Made by a program: the position numbers and the translations under genes. From the NCBI GenBank assembly GCA_038205115.1, contig JBBRCE010000038.1, positions 1 through 48,710 of the forward strand: a stretch of 48,710 nt of DNA. Reading direction: 5' to 3'. The stretch is from JBBRCE01 sp038205115. Its GTDB lineage: Bacteria > Planctomycetota > Planctomycetia > Pirellulales > JBBRCE01. The notes below the pieces were generated by a model that saw only the letters and a list, made by a program, of their open reading frames with translations, did no database searches and was not told where the DNA came from. Below are positions 33,359 through 41,254 of this stretch, piece by piece. The number at the start of each line of letters is the position of its first letter. Within the stretch, counting starts at the first letter, position 1.

Positions 33359-33463
33359 GCCCCTGATTGTACAAGGCGCGTGGCCAACCGCAATCGTTTT
33401 GTTACGTGTACCGGCGCGGAGATATCTCGGCCCATGTGTTGATAAGGGCGGCGGACGAAAGAC

Positions 33464-34168
33464 TCAATCCCAGCGGTGCGTCGGCGGCTGCATGATTTCG
33501 CCCAGAATGACGGCCGCCTGCAAATTGCTCGGATTTGAGATCATAGCCACGAGTGGATGCGCGGCCGCCAAGGGACTTGATCCGTAAGTGGAATCCGTCT
33601 CGTCACTGGCGCGGCCAGCGGTTCGCTTGGCTTGGGCCAGATGCCCCACTTGGTGATCGAAGGAGTGCTGCACCTGTTCGTTAAGCTGCTCGACGGCCTG
33701 ATCGACCGATCCGAGATGCGAGGCCCGCTGTTCGAATTTGCGGGTATCGAAACCACGTCGCACGTGATCCGGCAAGCTTTCGCCCGGTATAGGCAGAACC
33801 TCGGCCATGACGGGCTGTTCGCGGCGGCGTGTGGATTTTTGTCGCGGAGGCGCCGGTGGTTTGCGCGTTTGTCGCCGCCGCTGCTCGTCTTCGCGGGCAC
33901 GCGTTGCGGCGGTGCGGTCGGGCGGAGGCGGGGGTTGTTTTTGCTGCCGCTGCTGGTTGGCGCGCTGCAAAAAGCGTTCGATCTCGGCATTTGATTGCGC
34001 GGTGCGGTTTTGCGGCGGCGCGGGCTGATTGGCAGGGTTTTGCCGCGGCGCGCCAGGCTTTTGATCGCCGGTGATCAAGCCCCAGAGCCAAACCACAATC
34101 GCGCCCACGATGATGGCCAGAATTTCGATGCCCGGCAAGTTGATGGCCAGCAGCAGCGGCGTTTGCAT
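33464..34168 (-). CDS. Membrane-anchored Pro/Gln/Arg-rich protein, FloA partner candidate
   Basis: 234 residues. The N-terminal helix IEILAIIVGAIVVWLWGLIT (about 14-33) anchors the protein. Residues 36-130 are Pro, Gln, Arg and Ala-rich with basic RRR/KSTRR clusters, and residues 130-234 contain a possible helical segment (SVDQAVEQLNEQVQHSFDHQ) ending in a conserved-looking hydrophobic stretch (LVAMISNPSNLQAAVILGEI). It starts 11 bases after floA, so it is almost certainly in the same operon. No NfeD-like domain is evident. I do not recognise the family; 'partner' is inference from position. Confidence 0.72.
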   Translation of the reverse strand: MQTPLLLAINLPGIEILAIIVGAIVVWLWGLITGDQKPGAPRQNPANQPAPPQNRTAQSNAEIERFLQRANQQRQQKQPPPPPDRTAATRAREDEQRRRQTRKPPAPPRQKSTRRREQPVMAEVLPIPGESLPDHVRRGFDTRKFEQRASHLGSVDQAVEQLNEQVQHSFDHQVGHLAQAKRTAGRASDETDSTYGSSPLAAAHPLVAMISNPSNLQAAVILGEIMQPPTHRWD

Positions 34169-34179
34169 CGGGTGGCTCC

Positions 34180-35232
34180 TTATTTGGCCATGATCGAAGT
34201 CGGCGAACCGGCCCCGGCGATGCTTTTGCGCATGTCGGTATCGGCCTGCATGTTTCGGAGTTTGTAGTAATCGAGAATTCCGAGTTTGCCAGATTGAAAC
34301 GCTTCGGCCATGCCCTGCGGGACGGCCGCTTCGGCCTCGACCAGCTTGGCGCGACTTTCTTCGATTTTGGCCATGTTCTCTTGTTCCATCGCGCGGGCCA
34401 TGGCCAGCCGACCTTCCGCATTGGCGCGGGCCACACGCATATCGGCCTCGGCCTGATCGGCTTGCAGGCGGGCGCCAATGTTTTCGCCCACGTCGATATC
34501 GGCAATATCGATCGAAACGATTTCGAATGCGGTTTGCGAATCGAGCTTACGAGCCAGCACCGCCTTGGAGATCCGGTCGGGATTGGCCAGCACGTCGGTA
34601 TGCAATTCCGAAGCGCCAATCGCGCTGACAATGCCTTCGCCCACGCGGGCAATGATGGTTTCTTCCGTGGCGCCGCCAATCAGTTGCAGCAGGTTGGCGC
34701 GGACGGTGACGCGAGCACGAACTTTGAGCTGAATGCCGTTTTTCGCCACGGCATCGAGCGATTCTTTGCCAGAGCCCCGCGGCGGACAGTCGATCACCTT
34801 GGGATACACGCTGGTTTGCACCGCGTCAAACAGGTCGCGCCCGGCCAGGTCGATGGCGGTGGCCAGTTTATAATCAAGTGGAATGGTTTTGGCCTTGTTA
34901 GCCGCAATTATCGAGCGGATCACACGCGGCACGTTACCGCCGGCCAGGTAATGGGCTTCAAGCGCTTTGCCGGTGATGCCGGTTTCTTCGCCCAAGCCAG
35001 CCTGCACTGCCATGATCTTGCTGCGGACGATAATGCTCGGGTTGACCTTCCGAAACGTCATGCCAAGCAGATCGAAGATCGAGATATTTGCGCCAGTGGT
35101 GAACGATTGAATCCACAGACGGAAATAGCGAGCAAACACAGCAAACAGCACCAGCGCAATCAACAGCGCGGCAAAAATCACCACGATGGTGATGATCGGG
35201 CCAATGGGAGTATCCGCAGCCAATAACAACAT
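34180..35232 (-). CDS. floA: Flotillin-like protein FloA (YqfA family)
   Basis: 350 residues from ATG at 35232 (GGTGG seven bases before it). An upstream frame from 35307 is rejected since the family begins with a short hydrophobic N-terminus. Membrane segment about residues 12-34 (ITIVVIFAALLIALVLFAVF), then the SPFH-like body: ISIFDLLGMTFRKVNPSIIV, SKIMAVQAGLGEETGITGKA, EAHYLAGGNVPRVIRSIIAA, DLAGRDLFDAVQTSVYPKVI. The Glu/Ala-rich flotillin helices follow (about 245-310: ADQAEADMRVARANAEGRLA and onward). FloA organises membrane microdomains. In this operon the usual NfeD partner is missing and a different membrane-anchored gene follows. Confidence 0.93.
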   Translation of the reverse strand: MLLLAADTPIGPIITIVVIFAALLIALVLFAVFARYFRLWIQSFTTGANISIFDLLGMTFRKVNPSIIVRSKIMAVQAGLGEETGITGKALEAHYLAGGNVPRVIRSIIAANKAKTIPLDYKLATAIDLAGRDLFDAVQTSVYPKVIDCPPRGSGKESLDAVAKNGIQLKVRARVTVRANLLQLIGGATEETIIARVGEGIVSAIGASELHTDVLANPDRISKAVLARKLDSQTAFEIVSIDIADIDVGENIGARLQADQAEADMRVARANAEGRLAMARAMEQENMAKIEESRAKLVEAEAAVPQGMAEAFQSGKLGILDYYKLRNMQADTDMRKSIAGAGSPTSIMAK

Positions 35233-35343
35233 CGCAGCCACCTTCTGACTTGAGATCACCGGGCAAAACCCAACTTGGAGTGTGGCCGAGCAATGCTCCG
35301 TTGTCAAGTTTGCCAGGTGCAGTGGTACTGCGGCGCCGACGAG

Positions 35344-38300
35344 CTATTCCAACCCGTAGGCGCCCGCGGGCGGCACAATCAGACCGGTGGTCCGCGTGAT
35401 TTTGCTACGCGGCAAGAAACGTGGTTCCAACGCAAAACGCACGCCGAAGGTGCCGCGCGTCGAATCGACGTTGGCTTCCAGCGTGGCCAGGAACGATTCG
35501 CCAATTCGAGTCAGCGAAACATGCTCGCCAATATCGCCGCTGGCCGAGAAATCGTAACTCGTGCCGATGGTGCCAATCCATTTGGGGCTCATGCGGTAGT
35601 TGTAAGCCACTTGGATGGCGTTGCTGGTGATTGGCCCTTCGAGCGAGCGGAAGCCAACATACAAATTGCCGCGCGGTGGGCGAGTAATGAACGCGCCAAC
35701 CGTAAACATTCGCTCGCCTTGCGAGAACGTGTCGAACAAGCCGTCGGATACCAGCGTCGTGCGATCGCCGACGTGCCAACTGAAGTCGTAGTTGATCAGA
35801 CCCACGTTCTGGCCGAAGTTCTCGTCGGCGTCGAAGATCGTCAGCCCTGTATCGAGCGAAATCCAATCAATAATGTGTTCGTGCCCTGCGCCGCCGCGCT
35901 TGGTTTGCCAACGCTGCTTGATATCCAGGCGCAACGCAGACAAGTCATCGTACAACTCGTTGCTGGGCGAACTGACGCTATCTTGCAGTCCGTAGCGAAT
36001 GGCGTACGAGCGCGGATCGAAGCGCTGCGGGATGGCCGTAGCCGGCGGACCACCAAAGGTATCGAAGGCCGATCGCCGGCGGAATTGCTCCTGGGCGTTG
36101 TCGTCAATCTGATCGTATAGCGGCAGTTCGTTAACATCTTGCGTGGCCTGACTGTACGAAAGCTCGGCGCCAAACACGATCTTGTGCGCCAGCCCATTCA
36201 GATTGAACAGTTCGCTCTGCACCGTAGGATCGACCGATTCCAGCGGCAGACTGGCGCGGATGCCAAGCTGGCCGAAGGCGCGATTCAGATCGTTGCCATC
36301 CAGCGCCTCGCCATAGTGAGTGAGTTGCCCGAGCGCATAGGGGACAACTTTCACCGGGCCGAGTTGCAGCGGCAGATCGATTTCTTGCGTGGTGCTGAGC
36401 ACTTCGCCATTGCGATTTGCTTCGTAGGGCAGCAGACCGAACTTGGCCTGGTCGGCCGCGTCGGGCGGATAGCCGCCCGCGAGCAAGTGCTTATAACCAA
36501 TTTGCGAGTGCTCGTAATACGTGAAATAGTCGTTTAAGAATGACTGACCGAGCCAGTAGTGATCCAGCCGCGGCAAATCTTCGTTGTCCATGAAGAACGG
36601 ATTGACGCGCGCCTGCGCCGAGATGCTAAACGATTGATTTTCGTAAAGTTTTTTGAGCTCGATGCGGGTGTCTTCGTCTTTGAAGTTGTCCCACTCGCGC
36701 TGAAAGTATTGTTGCAAAAAGTTCTGATCGGAAATCAAGCCCAGCTCGGCGGTCAGCGACCAGCCATCGGCGAAGATTCCGCGACTTTGAATCAACTGCC
36801 GGCCGCGGTACACGCCCGGATGCTGGATGTTGTAGCGATCGATGCTCAGGTTATCCAAACCGGTATCGTGCACTTCGTACAGATCGATGAGGCCCGAGTA
36901 ATGCCCTGGCAAGCCGGGAATGACGTTTTCGGTATCGTACTTAAACGTGGTGCCGACGGCGATGCCGCGTTTGGAGTAATAATCGAGACTGACGTCCCAG
37001 TCGGTACCTGTTGGCGGCCGACGGATGCCCAGCAGTTGGTAGGTATCGAACTCGGTCAAGATTTGCTGTCCGAAGATCGTATCGCTTTTGTATTCCAGTT
37101 TGTTGATGTAGAACGTTGGGCGTTTGAGATCGGTGGCGAACACCGGCCAATAAGCGACTGGTAGTCCTTCAACGTACGTGACATTGTTGCGACCGGTCAC
37201 CAGGTAGTCGTGTACGACTAGTCCCTGGCCCGTTTCGGGATTGATATCTTGCTGGCCCGTGACCGGGTTGATGATGGGTTGTTGCGAATCGGTGAGCGTC
37301 AATTCGCCGGACCGAAAAGCGTAGCTCGGTTCGCCGAGCAGGCTCGTGGTAATGGTGGCGTCGGTGGCAACAATTCGCGAGCGATCCACCATTTGCACAA
37401 TTTGCGAACGAACGCGAATTAGTCCCGCGTACGATGGCACCGGCGAAATCACATCGGCCGCCAGCACCGTGCCAAGTTCATTCCGAACATCGTAATACAA
37501 TGCCTGCGCCTTAATTAGCCGATCGTCTTGACGGAATTCGACGTTACCTTCGAGATAAAACTCCAGCGGCGCGGACGGATGCTGCAGCGTCTCGTTACTA
37601 ACACTGATGCCCTGGCTGGATTCGGTCCAAATCACCACGCGATCTGCCGAAACATCAATCGCGCCCGCGCCGGGCAGGCCATCGACAATAATATTGACGC
37701 CGCTGGTCACTACGGCCACCACTTGGTTGGGCGTGGCGCCCGGAAAACTCTGCGCTTGAATTGCTCCGCCGCGCGGAAACACGCGCACTCGGCGGGCAGC
37801 CGCTCCAGCTTGCGGCGCCGGCGTCGTGGTATTGAGTGGTTGGCGCGGATCGAACTCCGCATACTGCGTGCGCTGAATCGTACCGAACTGCGGCGGATCG
37901 CGGCGACGGCGTGCATTTTGATAGACCGCGGGCTTTTCGGCAGGTTCGGCAAGCGTCTGCGCAACTTGGATCTGCGGATCGCTCAGTGAGTACACGCGAC
38001 CAAACCAGTTTTTGTCAGTCAGTTGCGGACGCGGCTTTCCATCCAGCGGCGCGCGCCAATCGCCGCCCGTCGAAATCGGACCATCGGCGTGGTACTTGAT
38101 TTGTACGTCGTCTTCCAAATAACAGATCACGCGATTCAGCGGATTGCCCGGCGCGGCGTGTTCAATCCACAACACAGCCTGGCCACTATGGGCCATGGTC
38201 TCGCCTTGGTTGATCGAACAATTGCCTTGCAGCAGCCAAACATCGTACGAACCCTCCGTCCACCGCGCGCCCTGCTGGGCCGAAATGGCGATTGGCACGT

Positions 38301-38445
38301 GGCTATCCACGGGCGGCAATTCCAACAGTTCCGCCGCGCGTAAGTCCGAACAAACGTTGCCGCCGAAGAAAATTGCGTAAGCCAATAGCAGGCTCGTCAA
38401 GCAGGTTCGGCGCGCACCGCTCAATCGGTCCGCAGCGCATCGCAT
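35344..38445 (-). CDS. lptD: LptD-like outer-membrane protein (organic solvent tolerance / LPS assembly family)
   Basis: 1033 residues, larger than typical LptD (about 780). Residues 1-38 carry an N-terminal signal with a hydrophobic core TSLLLAYAIFFGGN. Repeated OstA-type beta-jellyroll features appear at about 70-420 (WLLQGNCSINQGETMAHSGQ, EGNVEFRQDDRLIKAQALYY). The middle region has YVEGLPVAYWPVFATDLKRP and, from about 560, LQQYFQREWDNFKDEDTRIE, the segment preceding the barrel. The C-terminal half alternates short strands with Tyr and Trp, as in a barrel. The protein does not end in the usual aromatic residue. In diderm planctomycetes this family is expected at the outer membrane; LPS transport is inference. 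Confidence 0.82.
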   Translation of the reverse strand: MRCAADRLSGARRTCLTSLLLAYAIFFGGNVCSDLRAAELLELPPVDSHVPIAISAQQGARWTEGSYDVWLLQGNCSINQGETMAHSGQAVLWIEHAAPGNPLNRVICYLEDDVQIKYHADGPISTGGDWRAPLDGKPRPQLTDKNWFGRVYSLSDPQIQVAQTLAEPAEKPAVYQNARRRRDPPQFGTIQRTQYAEFDPRQPLNTTTPAPQAGAAARRVRVFPRGGAIQAQSFPGATPNQVVAVVTSGVNIIVDGLPGAGAIDVSADRVVIWTESSQGISVSNETLQHPSAPLEFYLEGNVEFRQDDRLIKAQALYYDVRNELGTVLAADVISPVPSYAGLIRVRSQIVQMVDRSRIVATDATITTSLLGEPSYAFRSGELTLTDSQQPIINPVTGQQDINPETGQGLVVHDYLVTGRNNVTYVEGLPVAYWPVFATDLKRPTFYINKLEYKSDTIFGQQILTEFDTYQLLGIRRPPTGTDWDVSLDYYSKRGIAVGTTFKYDTENVIPGLPGHYSGLIDLYEVHDTGLDNLSIDRYNIQHPGVYRGRQLIQSRGIFADGWSLTAELGLISDQNFLQQYFQREWDNFKDEDTRIELKKLYENQSFSISAQARVNPFFMDNEDLPRLDHYWLGQSFLNDYFTYYEHSQIGYKHLLAGGYPPDAADQAKFGLLPYEANRNGEVLSTTQEIDLPLQLGPVKVVPYALGQLTHYGEALDGNDLNRAFGQLGIRASLPLESVDPTVQSELFNLNGLAHKIVFGAELSYSQATQDVNELPLYDQIDDNAQEQFRRRSAFDTFGGPPATAIPQRFDPRSYAIRYGLQDSVSSPSNELYDDLSALRLDIKQRWQTKRGGAGHEHIIDWISLDTGLTIFDADENFGQNVGLINYDFSWHVGDRTTLVSDGLFDTFSQGERMFTVGAFITRPPRGNLYVGFRSLEGPITSNAIQVAYNYRMSPKWIGTIGTSYDFSASGDIGEHVSLTRIGESFLATLEANVDSTRGTFGVRFALEPRFLPRSKITRTTGLIVPPAGAYGLE

Positions 38446-38872
38446 CGCGCGGAGAATGACGAATCGAAAGACGGCAAGGCGAGGGAACAGATCCGTACCC
38501 GACGCAAAATGAAAGGACGCCGATTTTTAGAGCGAAAAGCGGGCGGATTGTAGGAGCTTGAGCCCCGCGAGGCAAGGCAGGCTTGCGCCAAACACTGCGG
38601 CAAACCACCCTACTCCGTGCTAGCAATTGGCTCGCCAATCACAGTCTCCGAAAGCGGCGGATAATCCGGATAGTTTGGGCGAACTGCTCAGGCCGCGGCT
38701 GTGGAGGCTTCCGCCGCTAACGCGTGGCATTTCACGGAACGTCCAACGAGCAGCCAGAACGCAGAATGTCACGCTGCGATCAAATCGTCCGCATGGTAAA
38801 ATCAATCTGTGTACTTGGCCGGGCGTCGCTGGCGGTCATCGGCCACGATTCACGTCAATGGAGCAGCCGCAT
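38446..38872. other. Divergent intergenic region
   Basis: 427 bases between lptD (minus) and the antitoxin gene (plus). Positions 38858-38872 contain a GGAG at 38860 that fits as ribosome binding site for ATG 38873. The rest contains only short frames without support, and no RNA gene or repeat was recognised. Confidence 0.4.
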
Positions 38873-39100
38873 ATGGCAACCGTAACGATTCAAGAGGCTC
38901 AGGCCGAATTAGCGGACCTGATTCGCAACCTGCCTCCCGGCGGCGAAGTTGTCATCACCGAGAACAATCGGCCCGTGGCGAAGTTGGTCGGCGAGCAATT
39001 ACCTGCGATGCCCGGCTTGCGTCTGCCGCCTGGGCTCGGCCAAGGATGTCTCACCATCGTTGCCGATGATGAAGACGAGGATCTGGTAGCGGTTAGATGA
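38873..39100 (+). CDS. Type II antitoxin, Phd/YefM (prevent-host-death) family, orphan
   Basis: 75 residues from ATG at 38873; GGAG ends nine bases before it. An ATG at 38858 is a possible alternative. The N-terminus MATVTIQEAQAELADLIRNL and EVVITENNRPVAKLVGEQ match Phd/YefM antitoxins, with the DNA-binding and dimerisation strand pattern. The C-terminal part GLRLPPGLGQGCLTIVADDE is the toxin-binding region. The usual downstream partner is a PIN-domain toxin beginning MRxLLDTH. Here ATG at 39097 overlaps the antitoxin stop (ATGA) as if coupled to a next gene, but the frame after it runs into mutY antisense and has no PIN motif. Confidence 0.82.
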   Translation: MATVTIQEAQAELADLIRNLPPGGEVVITENNRPVAKLVGEQLPAMPGLRLPPGLGQGCLTIVADDEDEDLVAVR

Positions 39101-39144
39101 ACTTTTCGATGATTGCTGTGCGCAATTTCATTCCGAATTTCCAT

Positions 39145-40227
39145 TCATCCCAGCATCTGGCTGATCTTGCGGCCACTCACGCTGAGTGGCAAGTCTGCCA
39201 GTTCCGCCGGGCGCACGAATCGCAGATCGTTGCGGCCGGCCATGAGCTTGCCTTGGCACTCAACCGCGCGATAGCAATCGAGCGAAATCCGAAATCGCGT
39301 CACGCTATGCCGGATGGTAGCAAACTGCTCGAGATTGCCCATCGTGATGCCGGTTCGCTGCGCCAGCGGCTCGATTAGTGCAGCGCGGGGATTGCCGCTG
39401 GCCGTGGCCGATAGCGCGAACCGCGGAAAATCCCATAGACCAGCCCAGCGCTCTTTCGGCTGCCACTGCCAGACCAGCACGCGCCCACGCCGCCGAACCA
39501 CCAGCGCCGCTTCGCGCACTTGCTCGATCACCGGCTTGACCTTGGGCAGCGGAATTTGCTCCTGCAAGCCGGCGGCAAACGCGCGGCAATTGGCACGCAG
39601 CGGACAATCGTCGCAGTGTGGTTGCCGCGGCGTGCAGATCAGGCTGCCGACTTCCATCAGCGCCTGATTGAACGCGCCGCAGTTGGCTTTTGGCAACAGA
39701 CTTTCGGCGACGTGCCAAAGGTGCGCGCGACCCGCCGTGGTATGCGGATCTTGCCGAAAGCCCGACAATCGACTCAATAGCCGCACGGTGTTGGCTTCCA
39801 GAATGGGCAGTCGCGTGTCGAAGGCAATCGAAAGTATGGCACCAGCCGTATATCGGCCGATGCCGGGCAGAGCGTTGACGTGTTCGAGCGTGGACGGAAA
39901 CTGGCTGGCGTACTCGGCCACGACTTTTTTGGCCGCGGCGTGAAGTTGCCGGGCGCGACGATAGTAGCCCAGCCCTTCCCAGTGACGCAAAACCTGCTGC
40001 TCCGGCGCGGCTGCCAGCGTGGCCACATCCGGAAAGCTCGCCAGAAAACGTTCGAAGTACGGGATCACCGCCGCCACGGTGGTCTGCTGCAGCATGATCT
40101 CGCTGACCCACACCGCGTACGCATCGCGCGAGCGCCGCCAGGGCAACTGTCGCGCATGCTGGCCGAACCAACTCAACAGCCGCCGTTGCAGTTGCGTCAA
40201 CTCGCGGCCACTCCAAATTGGCACCAA
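39145..40227 (-). CDS. mutY: A/G-specific adenine DNA glycosylase
   Basis: 360 residues. It removes adenine opposite 8-oxoguanine. The helix-hairpin-helix core is present: WVSEIMLQQTTVAAVIPYFE with catalytic Glu43, and LPGIGRYTAGAIL. The iron-sulfur cluster Cys are 198, 205, 208 and 214 (C-x6-C-x2-C-x5-C). The C-terminal NUDIX-like domain (about 235-355) recognises 8-oxoG, with VLVWQWQPKERWAGLWDFPR. An odd residue is PILEANT at 141-147, where E. coli Asp138 and Geobacillus Asp144 are replaced by Glu144. Chain length and all other features are normal. The start ATG 40227 has little upstream room, 61 bases after the FHA gene. Confidence 0.92.
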   Translation of the reverse strand: MVPIWSGRELTQLQRRLLSWFGQHARQLPWRRSRDAYAVWVSEIMLQQTTVAAVIPYFERFLASFPDVATLAAAPEQQVLRHWEGLGYYRRARQLHAAAKKVVAEYASQFPSTLEHVNALPGIGRYTAGAILSIAFDTRLPILEANTVRLLSRLSGFRQDPHTTAGRAHLWHVAESLLPKANCGAFNQALMEVGSLICTPRQPHCDDCPLRANCRAFAAGLQEQIPLPKVKPVIEQVREAALVVRRRGRVLVWQWQPKERWAGLWDFPRFALSATASGNPRAALIEPLAQRTGITMGNLEQFATIRHSVTRFRISLDCYRAVECQGKLMAGRNDLRFVRPAELADLPLSVSGRKISQMLG

Positions 40228-40288
40228 GCCAGATTCCTTTCCGAGCAGGCCAACGCAGATTTGCCAGCCGCCGCAATGCGTCTAAGAG

Positions 40289-41101
40289 CTACTGCAAGTC
40301 GTCGAGAAACGAATCCCAGTTTTGGTCTTCTTCGGATTTTCCATGCTCGCCAGGATGTTCCGAGTGATCGGGAGGCGCAAACGGATTCTCGTCTTCGGCC
40401 GGGTGCTCGGCCGGCGCGGGTTGATTCTTCTTGGCGGGCGCCGGGTTGGCTTTGCTGTCCGGCTGCGCGGGTTTGCCGTTCGTCGGTTTTTTGCTGGCGT
40501 CGCTGCTGGGCTTGACCGGTTTAACGTCGGCCGGCGGTTGATGTTCGGCGGTCCGACTTTCGGCAGCTTGATCGTTTTCGCTTTGATCTTCTGCGCTTGC
40601 CGGCGGCTCAGATTCGTCGTCGCCTAAGAAACCAAAGAAATCATCTTCCGCGGCGCTGCCTTGGGCTTCGTCCAGCGGAGCATCCGAGGGATCGACCCAA
40701 ACTTGCTCTTTTTCGCCTGTCGAGAGGGTCTCTTTGACGCCGCGAACCACTTCTTGAGTTTCTTCGGAGCGAAAACCGGGGTTGTTAGGCGGCGGCATCA
40801 AGACCACGTCTTCGCCGTAGTCCGCCCGGAATGTCACGCTGCCGACGGTCAGCAATTCGCCCGACGGTAGCGGCACGGCTTCGGCAATGCGCTGGCCGGC
40901 GACGTACGTTCCGTTGAGCGAGCCAAGATCGCGAACCATCAATTGGCCATCAATCTCGAAGATTTCGCAATGCGCGCGACTGACCAGCGAATGCACCAAC
41001 TTGAGCGTGGCTTCTTTGCCGCGGCCCAGCACGGCCGGCAGCTTGAGCTTATATTCGCCCGGCTTGATGTCTGCCCCAACGATGACGAGTTTGGCGTTCA
41101 T
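40289..41101 (-). CDS. FHA-domain protein with long disordered acidic tail
   Basis: 270 residues. The FHA domain occupies about 1-95: GR at 26-27, SRAHCEIFEIDGQL with the SxxH phosphothreonine pocket, and LGSLNGTYVAGQ with the conserved Asn. Such domains read phosphothreonine marks from Ser/Thr kinases. Residues 100-270 are rich in Glu, Asp, Pro, Ser and Ala, with two short hydrophobic motifs, EDDFFGFLGDDE and the C-terminal NWDSFLDDLQ, that might be docking peptides. No kinase is adjacent, and the gene lies upstream of mutY on the same strand. Confidence 0.85.
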   Translation of the reverse strand: MNAKLVIVGADIKPGEYKLKLPAVLGRGKEATLKLVHSLVSRAHCEIFEIDGQLMVRDLGSLNGTYVAGQRIAEAVPLPSGELLTVGSVTFRADYGEDVVLMPPPNNPGFRSEETQEVVRGVKETLSTGEKEQVWVDPSDAPLDEAQGSAAEDDFFGFLGDDESEPPASAEDQSENDQAAESRTAEHQPPADVKPVKPSSDASKKPTNGKPAQPDSKANPAPAKKNQPAPAEHPAEDENPFAPPDHSEHPGEHGKSEEDQNWDSFLDDLQ

Positions 41102-41254
41102 GAAATATCAATCGTGCTCGCAGGATCGAAAGCGCACCGCAGCAATCAGTGTAGATCAAACTTGGCTTGGCGGCCAGGATTCCGAACCGCGCACTGCGGC
41201 AGGCAGCGGTTTATACGCCAGCGGCCGGACTGCCTGTTAGGATGATTGAGCGCG

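Noticed and set aside
39097..39378. 93-codon frame after the antitoxin as a possible toxin
   Set aside because: It lies antisense to mutY, has no PIN or other toxin motif and looks like a shadow frame, despite the ATGA overlap.
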